64,000 nucleotides of DNA, taken from Prosthecobacter fusiformis (GTDB lineage Bacteria; Verrucomicrobiota; Verrucomicrobiia; Verrucomicrobiales; Verrucomicrobiaceae). The notes under the pieces are model-generated. The model was given only the letters and a program-made list of their open reading frames with translations. It searched no databases and was not told the origin of the DNA. The position numbers and the translations under genes were made by a program. The stretch is taken from contig NZ_SOCA01000002.1 in NCBI RefSeq assembly GCF_004364345.1, forward strand, positions 633,711 to 697,710. The letters are read 5' to 3'. Below are positions 8,328-19,442 of the stretch, in pieces (position 1 is the stretch's first letter; the number at the start of each line of letters is the position of its first letter).

Positions 8328-9470
8328 TTAGTGGATGGATACGGTCACACCCGTGCGGAGCTGGGTAGCTAAGCGGGCAATGTCCCAATTCGCTAAACGC
8401 ACGCAGCCATGGCTGGCACTGCGCCCGATGCTATCCGGGTCAGAAGTCCCATGCAGACCGATGCCGCTCTTGTTGAGAGCGATCCAAACGACGCCAACTG
8501 CATTGTTAGGCCCCGGTGGCAGGAGGAACGTTTCCTCGCTGCGTTCACCCGTGGTTAGGAATGATTTGTCATAACGAAAGTCAGGCAGCCGGGCGATGCC
8601 GCGCACCTTCCAGTCGCCCTGGGGTGACTTCGTCTGATCCGACCCGATGGTGACTGGATAAGCGGCGACGAGCTTTCCCTTTTCCATGAGGTGCAGCATG
8701 CTGTCTGCGGTATTCACCGTCACAACGATCTGGTCGGCTGATGGATACTCTTCGCTATCTTCTTTAGGGTCGGATGCATCTTGGTCATCCTTTTTGTTGG
8801 GCTTTGCGGACTTCTTTTCTTTGTCCTTATCCTCACGTTTGGCGTTAAGGTCCAGCAGTGGCATGTCTTTGACGCCATTGATATCAAAGGGCTCCACATT
8901 GGGCACCTTGATGGTATCTCCGGCCTTGAGCTTTTCGAGCTTGCCTGGATTCAGCTCTTTAAGGAAATCGAGATCGCTATGGAACTTCTCGGCGACGGCT
9001 TCTGCCAGACTTGTATAAGGTAGCCATTTCAGCTTGGCCATGTCTGGGATTTCCTTTGGAAGTTCACCCACGGTTTTCACATCGGCCTCAGTTACCTGAT
9101 ATTCGATGAATACGGGGTCCACACTTGCCACGTCCAGGTCTTGGAGATCTGGAAGAGGGAGTTTGGTTTTGGCCTCCTTGCCTTTTTCCTCAGTGGGGGA
9201 TTTGGGGGCTGGCTCGGGTGCCGTTTCGATCGTCTTTCCCTGGGCTTGCCGATAGAGAGTGAGCGCCTTTTCGGTAAAACCACCGTAGTGCCCGTCAATC
9301 TTGCCGGGGCCAAAGTTGGCTCTGTCGAGGAAGACTTGCAGGCGGGTGGCAGCCTCCATGTCGGAGACAGGACTCTCGGGAGTCTTATCTTCGGCGGTTA
9401 GGGAAGTGGAGGAGCTCAGAAGACAGGCGGCCAGGAGCCAATAGCGCAAAGGGAGATGCATGACGAACAT
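8328..9470 (-). CDS. L,D-transpeptidase (YkuD) with peptidoglycan-binding and LysM domains
   Basis: 380 residues. After an N-terminal signal sequence come a peptidoglycan-binding-like helix segment (~40-75), an acidic/Lys-rich linker, a LysM-like segment (~155-195, ending KAGDTIKVPN), a charged linker and a YkuD catalytic domain (~245-380). The catalytic signature HGTSDPDSIGRSASHGCVRL is intact, with Cys356 as nucleophile and the HGT histidine ahead of it. The enzyme should form 3-3 cross-links or attach proteins to meso-diaminopimelate in peptidoglycan, in the periplasm. A second start at 9461 (MHLPLR) is equally possible and gives a slightly better signal peptide. It is a monocistronic unit. 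Confidence 0.93.
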   Translation of the reverse strand: MFVMHLPLRYWLLAACLLSSSTSLTAEDKTPESPVSDMEAATRLQVFLDRANFGPGKIDGHYGGFTEKALTLYRQAQGKTIETAPEPAPKSPTEEKGKEAKTKLPLPDLQDLDVASVDPVFIEYQVTEADVKTVGELPKEIPDMAKLKWLPYTSLAEAVAEKFHSDLDFLKELNPGKLEKLKAGDTIKVPNVEPFDINGVKDMPLLDLNAKREDKDKEKKSAKPNKKDDQDASDPKEDSEEYPSADQIVVTVNTADSMLHLMEKGKLVAAYPVTIGSDQTKSPQGDWKVRGIARLPDFRYDKSFLTTGERSEETFLLPPGPNNAVGVVWIALNKSGIGLHGTSDPDSIGRSASHGCVRLANWDIARLATQLRTGVTVSIH

Positions 9471-9533
9471 TCGTCACTGCTGCCGCACACGGCTGTGTAT
9501 GTCTCACCGTGGCCTAAATGAGGTTCCGCCTGA

Positions 9534-10502
9534 TTAACGAACCATCATCCAAAGGGTGCTGGCCCCGTGACCTGGAGGAAAATCGATCAGCGAAGGAATG
9601 CGCAGGTAATCCACTGCCCGGCGCTTGATCTTGGCACACATTCGTGACCGGCGTTCCAGAGCCACGGGGTCCAGTTTGGTGCAATTTGTGGAAAGCAGAA
9701 TTGCGCATTTGGGCATGGCGATTTCCAGCGCGGCATTGAGAAGGTCTTCAAAGTGCTGCTCCACCTGCCAGAGGCGGCCGTTGCTGTTGCGGGAGAAAGT
9801 GGGCGGATCCAGGATGATGACGTCGAAGCGCTCGCCCTTCCGCTCGAGCTTGGGCATCAGGTCCAGAGCATCTTCGACGATGAACTTATGCTTCGTTTCA
9901 GGAAGATTATTGAGTGCCAGATTCTGCCTCCCTCGGTCCAGAGATTTTTTGGACAGGTCCACACTCACTGTTTCGGCCCCTTGCAGTGCGGCCACCACGG
10001 TGAAACTGCAAGTATAGGCAAAGGTGTTTAGCACGCGTTTGGGTTTCCAGACCCGTAGCTGGGCGCGATTCGCACGCTGGTCCAGGAATAGGCCGTGGCT
10101 ATAGCCCGCAGCGAAGTCGAGTCCGTATCGAATGCCAGCCTCAGTGACGACGGTGGTCAGCGGCAGAGAGGTGTCGCCACTGCGCAGGGCAGGGGATATG
10201 CGTTCGTCATTCTTCAGAGGCAAAAAACGTGTGAAGACACGCGCAGGTGTCCACCCTGCCTCCACGGCCCAGTTTTCTAAACCCTTGGCCATTTCCTCCA
10301 GCGCTGCATCATTCTTGTGGGAGATCATCGCGTCATCCCCGAGCCGCTCCACCCAACCTCCAGAGCCAGAGGCAAGCCTATGCGCGGTCGTCCCGGCAGT
10401 TTCAAAGGCGACTCGTTGCGCGGGAGCGATCCACGTGATGGGCTGGACTGGCGGGCGACGGGAAAGGGAAGGATGCACTAGCGGACACTGTCGCAGGATC
10501 AT
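9534..10502 (-). CDS. Class I SAM-dependent methyltransferase, RlmI/RlmK-like
   Basis: 322 residues. The Rossmann methyltransferase signature VLNTFAYTCSFTVVAALQGA (~170) corresponds to the usual LN-FAYTGGF-VAA; it is preceded by SHGLFLDQRANR, as in 23S rRNA m5C/m7G methyltransferases of the PF10672 group, and followed by the catalytic-type motif ILDPPTFSR (~240). No PUA domain is visible at the N terminus, which differs from RlmI and fits the free-standing RlmK-like form. It probably methylates rRNA, but the target base cannot be told from sequence. Its start faces a 180-base gap and a divergent gene. Confidence 0.85.
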   Translation of the reverse strand: MILRQCPLVHPSLSRRPPVQPITWIAPAQRVAFETAGTTAHRLASGSGGWVERLGDDAMISHKNDAALEEMAKGLENWAVEAGWTPARVFTRFLPLKNDERISPALRSGDTSLPLTTVVTEAGIRYGLDFAAGYSHGLFLDQRANRAQLRVWKPKRVLNTFAYTCSFTVVAALQGAETVSVDLSKKSLDRGRQNLALNNLPETKHKFIVEDALDLMPKLERKGERFDVIILDPPTFSRNSNGRLWQVEQHFEDLLNAALEIAMPKCAILLSTNCTKLDPVALERRSRMCAKIKRRAVDYLRIPSLIDFPPGHGASTLWMMVR

Positions 10503-10682
10503 CTCTCATTCAACAGCCACTCGAAAGCAGGGATTTGAATCTAAATGCTTTGGTCTGGGCGGGGCGTAGGGCTGAAACAAAGAAATACGCTGGCATTAGC
10601 TGAAGGTTTTTCTTTGCCAAAATCGCGGACCACCGCAACGATAGGATGCGGACGACATCAAACAGATCCGCTATGTAAGCCC

Positions 10683-10889
10683 ATGAGGAGCCAGAAACAG
10701 ACCAATAAAGCACCCCGGCCATTTAAGAGCGGCCAGTCCACTACCGGCTGGGGGAAACAGAACAATGGCTTCATTCCGGCTCCAAAACCCATTTTTATCA
10801 TGAAGAAAAAGGAGAAGGCAGCCGTTTCCAGTGACAGTTCTTCTCCTGCATCGTCAGCCCCAGAAACACCACCGCCAGATAACGTTTAA
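10683..10889 (+). CDS. Possible small basic protein (doubtful)
   Basis: A 68-residue frame rich in Lys, Ser and Pro, with no hydrophobic core, no recognisable domain and a Ser/Pro-rich end. It stops 8 bases before the start of the next gene, which is the main argument for it being real. The frame extends upstream to an ATG at 10545, but the extra part looks unlike protein. It may be untranslated leader sequence. Confidence 0.3.
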   Translation: MRSQKQTNKAPRPFKSGQSTTGWGKQNNGFIPAPKPIFIMKKKEKAAVSSDSSSPASSAPETPPPDNV

Positions 10890-10897
10890 ATATCCCG

Positions 10898-11671
10898 ATG
10901 AAAACCGTCGCATTGCTTCCAGCCCTTGCCTTCCTGGCATTTTCAGCCATTGCCGAAGCTCAAAGTGATACGGCTCATCACCGTGCCGTTTACAAGCAGA
11001 TCAACGAAAACGAGGCGAGCCTCAAAAAGGTATCCGGCAAGTATAAGGACGAGCCATTGGAGTTCACCCTGACTGGCTGGATGGAAGACGGAAAGCTGGT
11101 GAAGATTGTGGCAAAATCCAACGAAGACGGTGCGGGTGTGGAAGAATTTTACCTCGAGGATGAGGCGCCACTGTTCGTCTTCAGTTCCTACTTCAAGAAC
11201 CATCTCAGCAAGACCCCTGAGCGTGTTGAAAACCGTCTGTATTTCAAGGATGGTGACATCTTCAAGTGGCTCACCACTGAGAAAGATGCCGGTGTTCTCC
11301 ATGGAGAAGATTATGTCTCTGAAGGTGAGCGCCTGACCTCCAATTGTGCTGCTTTCGTTACCGTATTGAAAAAGAAAGGATCCGCTGCTGCTAGCAATGC
11401 CCAGGCGATGCAGGTGCTTGAAGGTGTCTTTGTGGGCATCGAAGAGGGGGATTACTTTCACTGGAATATGCGTAACTCCGCCGGGGAAGACGTATCCTTC
11501 TTTATGCTTCAGCCGGATGCCTCGGTGGAAAAAGTGATCGCCAGCCCGGAAAAATTCATTGGCCGGAAGTGTCAGGTCACCTGGAAAAAGAGCACTGAAA
11601 ATATCCCTGAGGCGGGTGGTAAAATGGAGATCGAGCAGATCATCAGCGTGCAGTGGCTGGGCAAAAAGTAG
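10898..11671 (+). CDS. Secreted protein of unknown function
   Basis: 257 residues with a signal peptide ending near AEA-QS (residue 21). The first half (~25-160) is a mixed alpha/beta region with short repeats of the pattern 'GKLVKIVAKSNEDG', and the second half (~165-257) reads as a beta-rich module with a conserved-looking GRKCQVTWKK. I do not recognise a family. Both halves could be small binding domains. It is exported to the periplasm or outside, with no lipobox. It converges with the S9 peptidase gene, 26 bases away. Confidence 0.75.
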   Translation: MKTVALLPALAFLAFSAIAEAQSDTAHHRAVYKQINENEASLKKVSGKYKDEPLEFTLTGWMEDGKLVKIVAKSNEDGAGVEEFYLEDEAPLFVFSSYFKNHLSKTPERVENRLYFKDGDIFKWLTTEKDAGVLHGEDYVSEGERLTSNCAAFVTVLKKKGSAAASNAQAMQVLEGVFVGIEEGDYFHWNMRNSAGEDVSFFMLQPDASVEKVIASPEKFIGRKCQVTWKKSTENIPEAGGKMEIEQIISVQWLGKK

Positions 11672-11697
11672 CTCGATCCGTGCTTCATTGTCCTCTT

Positions 11698-14013
<2,316 letters not shown>

Positions 14014-14081
14014 GAAGGATGCCCTTAGCAAACGAAGTCAACCGCATCGTCCTTTGGCCAAATGCCATGTCTTCCAAATCC

Positions 14082-15818
14082 TCAGCGAAACACCACGTCC
14101 ACACCCATCGCGCTTTTGGATGCAAATCCAGGAATCCAGTGCGGGCGGCGTGCCGCGATGAAGCGATAGATCAACGATAGAGCACTGAGGATGATGAGCC
14201 TGTCCACCATCCGGTAACCACGTCTTCTTCTCATCAGAAACTTCACTGCCCAGCCCAGGTGGCGGGGATTGAGCAGCAGCGGCTTAAAGTCCGTTTTAAC
14301 TCGGTAGCGTGCACGCAGTCCGCGCTTGTTGTACTTTCCCTTATAAGCCGTCTTCGCTGCCAGGATGCGTTCTTCGATGTCCGTCGCATCATCGGCGAAG
14401 TAGTATTCCCTGGCCAGGGCCAGGAGGCCAAAGGTATCCCGCATGTATTCGATGTCTGCCACAGGCACTCCCGCACGCTCCGCCAGCGGCATCATCCGGT
14501 CCAGATTATCCATGCACCGCTGGGCGCTGCGCAGTGCCCCATCGGCATCCCGGACGAAGTAACGCAGGAGCTTGCGGATGCTGTGACTGACAAACAAATT
14601 CCCCCAGTAAACCGTCAGCATCGGTGGGATGCGCACCCGCCGGAAGAAAAGCTTCTGCTGGGCAAACTCTTCCACATACAGCAGTTCACGCACACACTCA
14701 TCCGCCAGCCGCAGCAGTTCCAGCAGCGCATCTGCATCTCCCAGCCGCCGTTCTTTGGCAAAGGCACGCACCGCATCTTCCACGAGTGCGCCATCCTTGA
14801 CCACCCGGATGGTCACATAGGTATTGAGGTCATTCCAAAGAGCCTCTTTATCAATGAAGGCGAGCCGCCGAAATGGCACCCAGCCTCCCGTCTGGCACCA
14901 CACCATGCAGCCGATCACATTCTCTGCCTGCTTCAGCTCACGGGCATACCTTTCATACTGCCAGCCCACGAAGCTCGGGTATTCCCCACAGCCCTCGTAT
15001 TCCCTCCTCGTTTGCAGTTCCACGATTTTCGCCAGCGGCGTGCGGAAGAAGTTTCGGTTCAGTGGCAAATATCGGAAAAAATCCGTCTCCCCATACTTCA
15101 TGGAAACGACCAATGCCTTGCTGGTGATGCCTTTAAAGGTATCCGCAAAGGTGCCCCGATGCCACATCAGGTCCCCGATGGGATAGGCACCGACTGTCCA
15201 GGTACGAAAGATCAGCCGACGCTGATGCTTCTCAAAAACCGGCAATATCTTCTGGAGAAATTCACGGGCATCAGCAGGGGTCTTGATCACAAGCTGACTG
15301 CGGAAATCGTCGTGTACATCCTTGCCATCCGATTCACCGATGCGCACGATCACCCCGGCTACCTCTGGGAAATCAGAGAGAAACCGGTCCAGCAACGCGG
15401 TAAGGTAATCATTGACGTTGAGGCCTTCGATGGACAGCCGTTTGAGCAAGCCGGGTGTCGCAGAAAAGACGTCCATGGTCACATGCACTGCCAGTCCGGT
15501 ATGCGCCAGCACCCGAAAGCAGTTCCGCATTTCACTGCGATATCGTGCTATCCGCCGCCTCACTTCCGGCTCGATCCATTCATGGTCCGCCAGGTGCGCC
15601 ACATCATCCATGGAGGCGGCATTGAATCCCCAGCTCGCAGCTTGCCTGCCGATCACGTTCAACTCACGGCAAACCGTCTCCCACCATGCTGCGCCCTGGC
15701 GTCCCGCATGGTCCCAGGGGATCTTGGACCAGTTGATGACACGGCGGTCATACCCCCGGAAAAAAGGTCCGATGGTGTCAATGAGGAGCAGTTCAGTCAC
15801 AAGCCTTGCTGGATGCAA
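14082..15818 (-). CDS. GH67-like TIM-barrel protein (putative glycosidase)
   Basis: 578 residues without signal peptide. The central part (~200-300) recalls family 67 alpha-glucuronidases: FRTWTVGAYP, then KALVVSMKYGETDFF followed by LELQ-type text VELQTRREYEGCGEYPSFVGW, which parallels the VQ-K-GP-DF ... ELQIT-EY-G string of those enzymes. The first half predicts alternating strands and helices as in a TIM barrel, with candidate acidic residues in VIVRIGESDGKD (~155). The C-terminal third is helical and basic (RRRRGYRM). No close family can be named. A cytoplasmic sugar-acting enzyme is an inference. It sits 39 bases downstream of the dynamin-like gene on the same strand. Confidence 0.8.
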   Translation of the reverse strand: MHPARLVTELLLIDTIGPFFRGYDRRVINWSKIPWDHAGRQGAAWWETVCRELNVIGRQAASWGFNAASMDDVAHLADHEWIEPEVRRRIARYRSEMRNCFRVLAHTGLAVHVTMDVFSATPGLLKRLSIEGLNVNDYLTALLDRFLSDFPEVAGVIVRIGESDGKDVHDDFRSQLVIKTPADAREFLQKILPVFEKHQRRLIFRTWTVGAYPIGDLMWHRGTFADTFKGITSKALVVSMKYGETDFFRYLPLNRNFFRTPLAKIVELQTRREYEGCGEYPSFVGWQYERYARELKQAENVIGCMVWCQTGGWVPFRRLAFIDKEALWNDLNTYVTIRVVKDGALVEDAVRAFAKERRLGDADALLELLRLADECVRELLYVEEFAQQKLFFRRVRIPPMLTVYWGNLFVSHSIRKLLRYFVRDADGALRSAQRCMDNLDRMMPLAERAGVPVADIEYMRDTFGLLALAREYYFADDATDIEERILAAKTAYKGKYNKRGLRARYRVKTDFKPLLLNPRHLGWAVKFLMRRRRGYRMVDRLIILSALSLIYRFIAARRPHWIPGFASKSAMGVDVVFR

Positions 15819-15857
15819 ACATAGGGCAGTGGCAAAGGGTGGCGAGTGACGATTCGG

Positions 15858-17588
15858 TCACCTCCACTGGCTGAGCTCACGCTGATAAATCAGAAAAGCA
15901 TCCGTCAGTGCCTGCAGGCGCTCTGTTTGGCTGAGCAGCAGATGTTCGCGCTCACGGCATTCCTTCTGTGCGGGCTCCAGCATGGGCAGGAAGCGGGAAA
16001 AGAGGCTTTCCACATCGCTCTCGACCTGGGTCTGGAGCATCTCGCGCAGCTTCAGCGTAGAATTTTCAAGTCGGTCCACCATCAGACCTCTCGTCTTGTT
16101 CAGGGCAGACTGGGCGATCAGCAGCGCAAAGCCTAGCAGCAGCATTCCTCCCCCTGCTGAAATAGCCGCGCCGATGGGGCCATCATAATACCAGGCTGCG
16201 CCCACTGCGCCCAGTACCGGCAGGATCAGCCAGGGCACCCAGCGCGCCCGCTTGCGGGCCTTGTTCAGTCCGGGTTCAATCGCTTCATCCAGTTTCAATC
16301 CCAGGACAAACCGCCGGATGGTGCTGTCTATGTGTGCGGAAAAGAGACGCCGTAATTCAGGGTCGGCTTCGGTTGGCAGAACCACATCTTCAGGGAAAAG
16401 AGTGCCGCGACCCTGCGAGTGCAGAAAGCGGTCATACTGGAGGCAGTCTTCTTCCAGAATGATACCGACCTGACGCCATCGGTCCCCGCTACGATGTTGT
16501 AAATCCTGGAAAAGGCGATGATCCAGGCTCTCTGGCTTGGTCTCTTCCATCTCCAGCGCGGGGTCCTTTTTAAAGGCTTGGCGTGTGGCCAGCACATCAT
16601 CGGCCAGCCCCGCCACGTGTGCGCATGCCTCATGGTAATCACGTTCCGTCGCATCCAGGGCGGGGAGGATTTTCTTCAGGGTACGGTCCACCTGCATCTC
16701 CCGCTCCGTGAGAAACTCCTGGGTTAGGGTGGAAGTACGCTGTGTCTGCTGAGTTTGCTGCAGCACATGCTCCCGCAAATTGGTCAGCAGTTGCCGCGCC
16801 AGCCTGACGGTACTGGATAGCTTGTTCATCCGGGATGCGTTGCGCTCTACTAAGCTGGAGATGTGATCCTCCAGCTGCTGGAAGCCGCTTTCCTCCATCA
16901 GGCTTTCTTGGTTCCCGTCTGAGTTTTTGGCGATGTAAGCCTTCTTGGCCGAGACTGGAAAAAGAGGGAAATCCTGGCCGTAGCGCTGCCGGGAAAGCTG
17001 TCCCATGTAATCTGTGATCACCTGGATTTCCTCCGGGCTTCTCAGGTCGCACTGCTGGAGGACGAAGACGACGTGGCGCATCCAGTGCTTGTGCACTTTG
17101 TCCAAAAACTGCCACGCCGAGGCACCCCACGGGTTCATGGCACTGAACACAAAGATCACCAGATCTGCGATGGGTACAAAACGCTCTGTGATTTCCTGGT
17201 GCTCATCCGCAATGGAGTTTGTCCCCGGTGTGTCCACGATATGGAAGTCACGCAAGATATCGATGGGCACATGAACCTCATCCAGTGTCGGCGTGACTGG
17301 CACGATTTGCAGCACCGGGCCATGCTTGAAAAACAAGATTTTGTCCGTCGTCGGCATCACCCCGGTCTTGGAAAAATCCTGGCCGAAGAGTGCATTCAAA
17401 AAGGTGGACTTACCCACATTCACCTCTCCTACCACCACGAAGACAAACGGTTCCTTGAGGCTGGCAATCAAGTTTTCCGCAATGGCGATGGATTCCGTAT
17501 CCCCGCCCAGGTCACGGATCACTTCCGCGAGCGTGTGCAATTCCCCGCTTAGGCGGTCGCGCAGCTGGAAATACTCATCACCGATCAT
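15858..17588 (-). CDS. Dynamin-family GTPase (bacterial dynamin-like protein)
   Basis: 576 residues. The N-terminal GTPase domain shows a P-loop GEVNVGKS (54-61), a switch-region threonine pair near 80, DTPG (120-123) and a G4-like QQCD near 178 in place of the usual TKxD. A long helical middle domain (~230-430) is followed by two membrane-spanning segments (~440-495) and a coiled-coil end. This layout fits bacterial dynamin-like proteins that remodel or tether membranes. It follows the polysaccharide deacetylase gene by 124 bases, with a hairpin between them. Confidence 0.88.
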   Translation of the reverse strand: MIGDEYFQLRDRLSGELHTLAEVIRDLGGDTESIAIAENLIASLKEPFVFVVVGEVNVGKSTFLNALFGQDFSKTGVMPTTDKILFFKHGPVLQIVPVTPTLDEVHVPIDILRDFHIVDTPGTNSIADEHQEITERFVPIADLVIFVFSAMNPWGASAWQFLDKVHKHWMRHVVFVLQQCDLRSPEEIQVITDYMGQLSRQRYGQDFPLFPVSAKKAYIAKNSDGNQESLMEESGFQQLEDHISSLVERNASRMNKLSSTVRLARQLLTNLREHVLQQTQQTQRTSTLTQEFLTEREMQVDRTLKKILPALDATERDYHEACAHVAGLADDVLATRQAFKKDPALEMEETKPESLDHRLFQDLQHRSGDRWRQVGIILEEDCLQYDRFLHSQGRGTLFPEDVVLPTEADPELRRLFSAHIDSTIRRFVLGLKLDEAIEPGLNKARKRARWVPWLILPVLGAVGAAWYYDGPIGAAISAGGGMLLLGFALLIAQSALNKTRGLMVDRLENSTLKLREMLQTQVESDVESLFSRFLPMLEPAQKECREREHLLLSQTERLQALTDAFLIYQRELSQWR

Positions 17589-17644
17589 GGTCTTGGGGTT
17601 TTCAGAATGTGGGAGAATGGATCAAGGATTGTTTAAACAGGAAC

Positions 17645-17664
17645 CCGCACCTTTGAGGGTGCGG
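17645..17664 (-). terminator. Hairpin, possible terminator after the deacetylase gene
   Basis: CCGCACC/GGTGCGG is a perfect 7-bp stem with a 6-base loop. On the minus strand it is followed by GTTCCTGTTT, only weakly T-rich. It could terminate the deacetylase transcript before the GTPase gene, or be an attenuating or processing structure. Confidence 0.4.
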
Positions 17665-17712
17665 CCACACTAACCTTGAACCCCCAGCTCTCATAGCCAA
17701 ACCCCGCCACAC

Positions 17713-18597
17713 TTACTGTGGCAGCGGAGCTGGATCTGCGTCATCCACAGCCATCGCTGGCCGGATGACCATGCCCACTGGCATATTCGCCTTCTCCATG
17801 TTTAGAAGCTGGCTCACCGTGACAAACTGATAACCCTTGGCCAGTAACTGATCAAACATCGCCGGCATCGCTTCGATGGTGGGTGGATGGATGTCATGGG
17901 CCAGCATGATCGCACCGGGATGCGCTCCGTTCACCAGACGACTGGTCACTACAGACACTCCTGGCCGACGCCAGTCCTGCGGGTCCACAGACCACATGAT
18001 CGTCGAGTAACCAAACTCGCTGAACATCAATTGTTTGATGCGCGCATTGATGGCCCCATACGGAGGGCGGATGAGGTGGGGGCGATAATTGGCTACTTCC
18101 ACCAGCGCATCTTCACTTTGCTGCAACTCCGAGCGGATCTGTTCATCAGAGCGGCTGGTCAGGCTCGCATGGGTCCAGGTATGGTTGGCGATTTCATGCC
18201 CTTCCGCGATCATGCGACGGATGATGTTTGGATACATCTTTGTCTGCTTGCCGATCACAAAAAACGTACACTTGATGTTTCGTGCCTTCAGGATGTCCAG
18301 CAGCTTTGGCGTCAGGCTGGGGTGCGGGCCGTCATCAAAGGTCATTGCCACCACTTTTTCGGTGATGTTCACCTGGGAATAACTGATCTTTGCCCCTGCT
18401 GGCGGTACCGTGGGCATCGTCGAAGGATTGTTCAGGCGCTTAGACAGCGGATTGTCCAAAATGACGGGATCAGCTTCCATCAAAGTGGCTTTACGCACCT
18501 CTGCCAAGTCCTCCTTTTTCTTGTCCGTAGAACTGCAGCCAGCGCTGCCCATGAGGATGCCGAGCCAAATACTGAGATACATGCGTTGGGAAATCAC
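17713..18597 (-). CDS. Lipoprotein polysaccharide deacetylase (NodB/CE4)
   Basis: 294 residues. The N terminus is a lipoprotein signal with a lipidated Cys at 21 (GSAGCSS). The CE4 NodB domain spans ~80-270: MTFDDGPH (D88, D89), metal-binding HTWTH (H139, H143), RPPYGAIN and a late HDIHP. All residues needed for metal-dependent N- or O-deacetylation are present. Likely substrates are peptidoglycan or chitin-like oligosaccharides at the cell envelope. It is preceded by recR with a 107-base gap. Confidence 0.93.
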   Translation of the reverse strand: MISQRMYLSIWLGILMGSAGCSSTDKKKEDLAEVRKATLMEADPVILDNPLSKRLNNPSTMPTVPPAGAKISYSQVNITEKVVAMTFDDGPHPSLTPKLLDILKARNIKCTFFVIGKQTKMYPNIIRRMIAEGHEIANHTWTHASLTSRSDEQIRSELQQSEDALVEVANYRPHLIRPPYGAINARIKQLMFSEFGYSTIMWSVDPQDWRRPGVSVVTSRLVNGAHPGAIMLAHDIHPPTIEAMPAMFDQLLAKGYQFVTVSQLLNMEKANMPVGMVIRPAMAVDDADPAPLPQ

Positions 18598-18704
18598 GGT
18601 GGCGAGATTAGTTCAGTGCTGAATTTAGGAAAGCGTGAAGTTTGTGGAAATTGCATCTTCTGCTTCCCCTTAGTAATGACAGGGCAAAGCGCATGCTTTT
18701 GCCT

Positions 18705-19310
18705 TTATACTCGCCGCCGTCCATTCAGGGCCTGGTATAAGGTCAGTTCATCCACATGATCCAAACCGCCCCCCGCAGGCATTCCCTGCGCCAGTCTGGA
18801 TACTGCTATTCCCTCTAACCGCAGCATATCTCCCAGATAACTGGCCGTTGCTTCTCCCTCCACATCGCTTCCCACGGCTAGGATCACTTCCTCCACGCCT
18901 AGGATTTTGACCCGCTCCATGAGTGGGTCGATGCGCAAATCCTCCGGCGTGATGTTATCCAGCGGGGAAAGTTTTCCCCCCAGCACATGATAGAGGCCTG
19001 AAAATGCGCCGGACCTCTCCAGCCTCAGCACATCCGCCGCCTGCTCCACCACACAGATGAGGCGATGATTCCTCTTCGGGCTCTCACACAGCACACACTC
19101 GTGATCTCGCTCAATGAAGAATCCGCATTGGTCACAGGCCTGAACCCGGGCACTCAGCTCTTCCAGACTATCGATGAGGGGCTCGATCCTGCCGCCGTCC
19201 TGCATCAGCCATAGTACCAGCCTTTCAGCACTACGTGGCCCCAGTCCTGGCAATGAGCGGATCTGGGCAATCATGCGCTGGAGTGGCGGCGGGTAATCTA
19301 GGGCAGGCAT
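18705..19310 (-). CDS. recR: Recombination mediator protein RecR
   Basis: 201 residues, the usual RecR length. The helix-hairpin-helix region PGLGPRSAERLV (~20-31) is followed by a four-cysteine zinc finger (CDQC ... CVLC, ~58-75), a TOPRIM domain with VVEQAADVLRLE and the C-terminal signature GMPAGGGLDHVDELTL. It works with RecO and RecF in loading RecA on gapped DNA. In many bacteria recR follows dnaX and ybaB; neither is visible here. Confidence 0.96.
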   Translation of the reverse strand: MPALDYPPPLQRMIAQIRSLPGLGPRSAERLVLWLMQDGGRIEPLIDSLEELSARVQACDQCGFFIERDHECVLCESPKRNHRLICVVEQAADVLRLERSGAFSGLYHVLGGKLSPLDNITPEDLRIDPLMERVKILGVEEVILAVGSDVEGEATASYLGDMLRLEGIAVSRLAQGMPAGGGLDHVDELTLYQALNGRRRV

Positions 19311-19333
19311 GGTAAAAAGGACTGGCTAATGAC

Positions 19334-19362
19334 TCACGCAAAGCCGCCAGGACGCAAAGTTT
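19334..19362. repeat. Short direct repeat of ACGCAAAG in intergenic sequence
   Basis: The gap between the GT2 and recR genes contains ACTCACGCAAAGCCGCCAGG followed by a second ACGCAAAG, i.e. two ACGCAAAG octamers 9 bases apart. Similar wording recurs, to my recollection, in intergenic DNA of many bacteria; its role is unknown. Confidence 0.4.
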
Positions 19363-19442
19363 AAAAGCCGAAATTCTAAAGCGACTGTATCCCTACCCGA
19401 AGCATGACCAGACAAGCCTAAGTGGCCTAACGCGCGCTGTTT

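Noticed and set aside
14259..15824. 521-codon plus-strand open frame opposite the GH67-like gene
   Set aside because: It is the antisense of the gene at 14082-15818, with protein-unlike composition (Pro/His/Arg-rich) and no family match.
17293..17310. TGGCAC ... TTGCA string resembling a sigma-54 promoter
   Set aside because: The GG-GC spacing is 8, not 10, and it is inside the GTPase gene.
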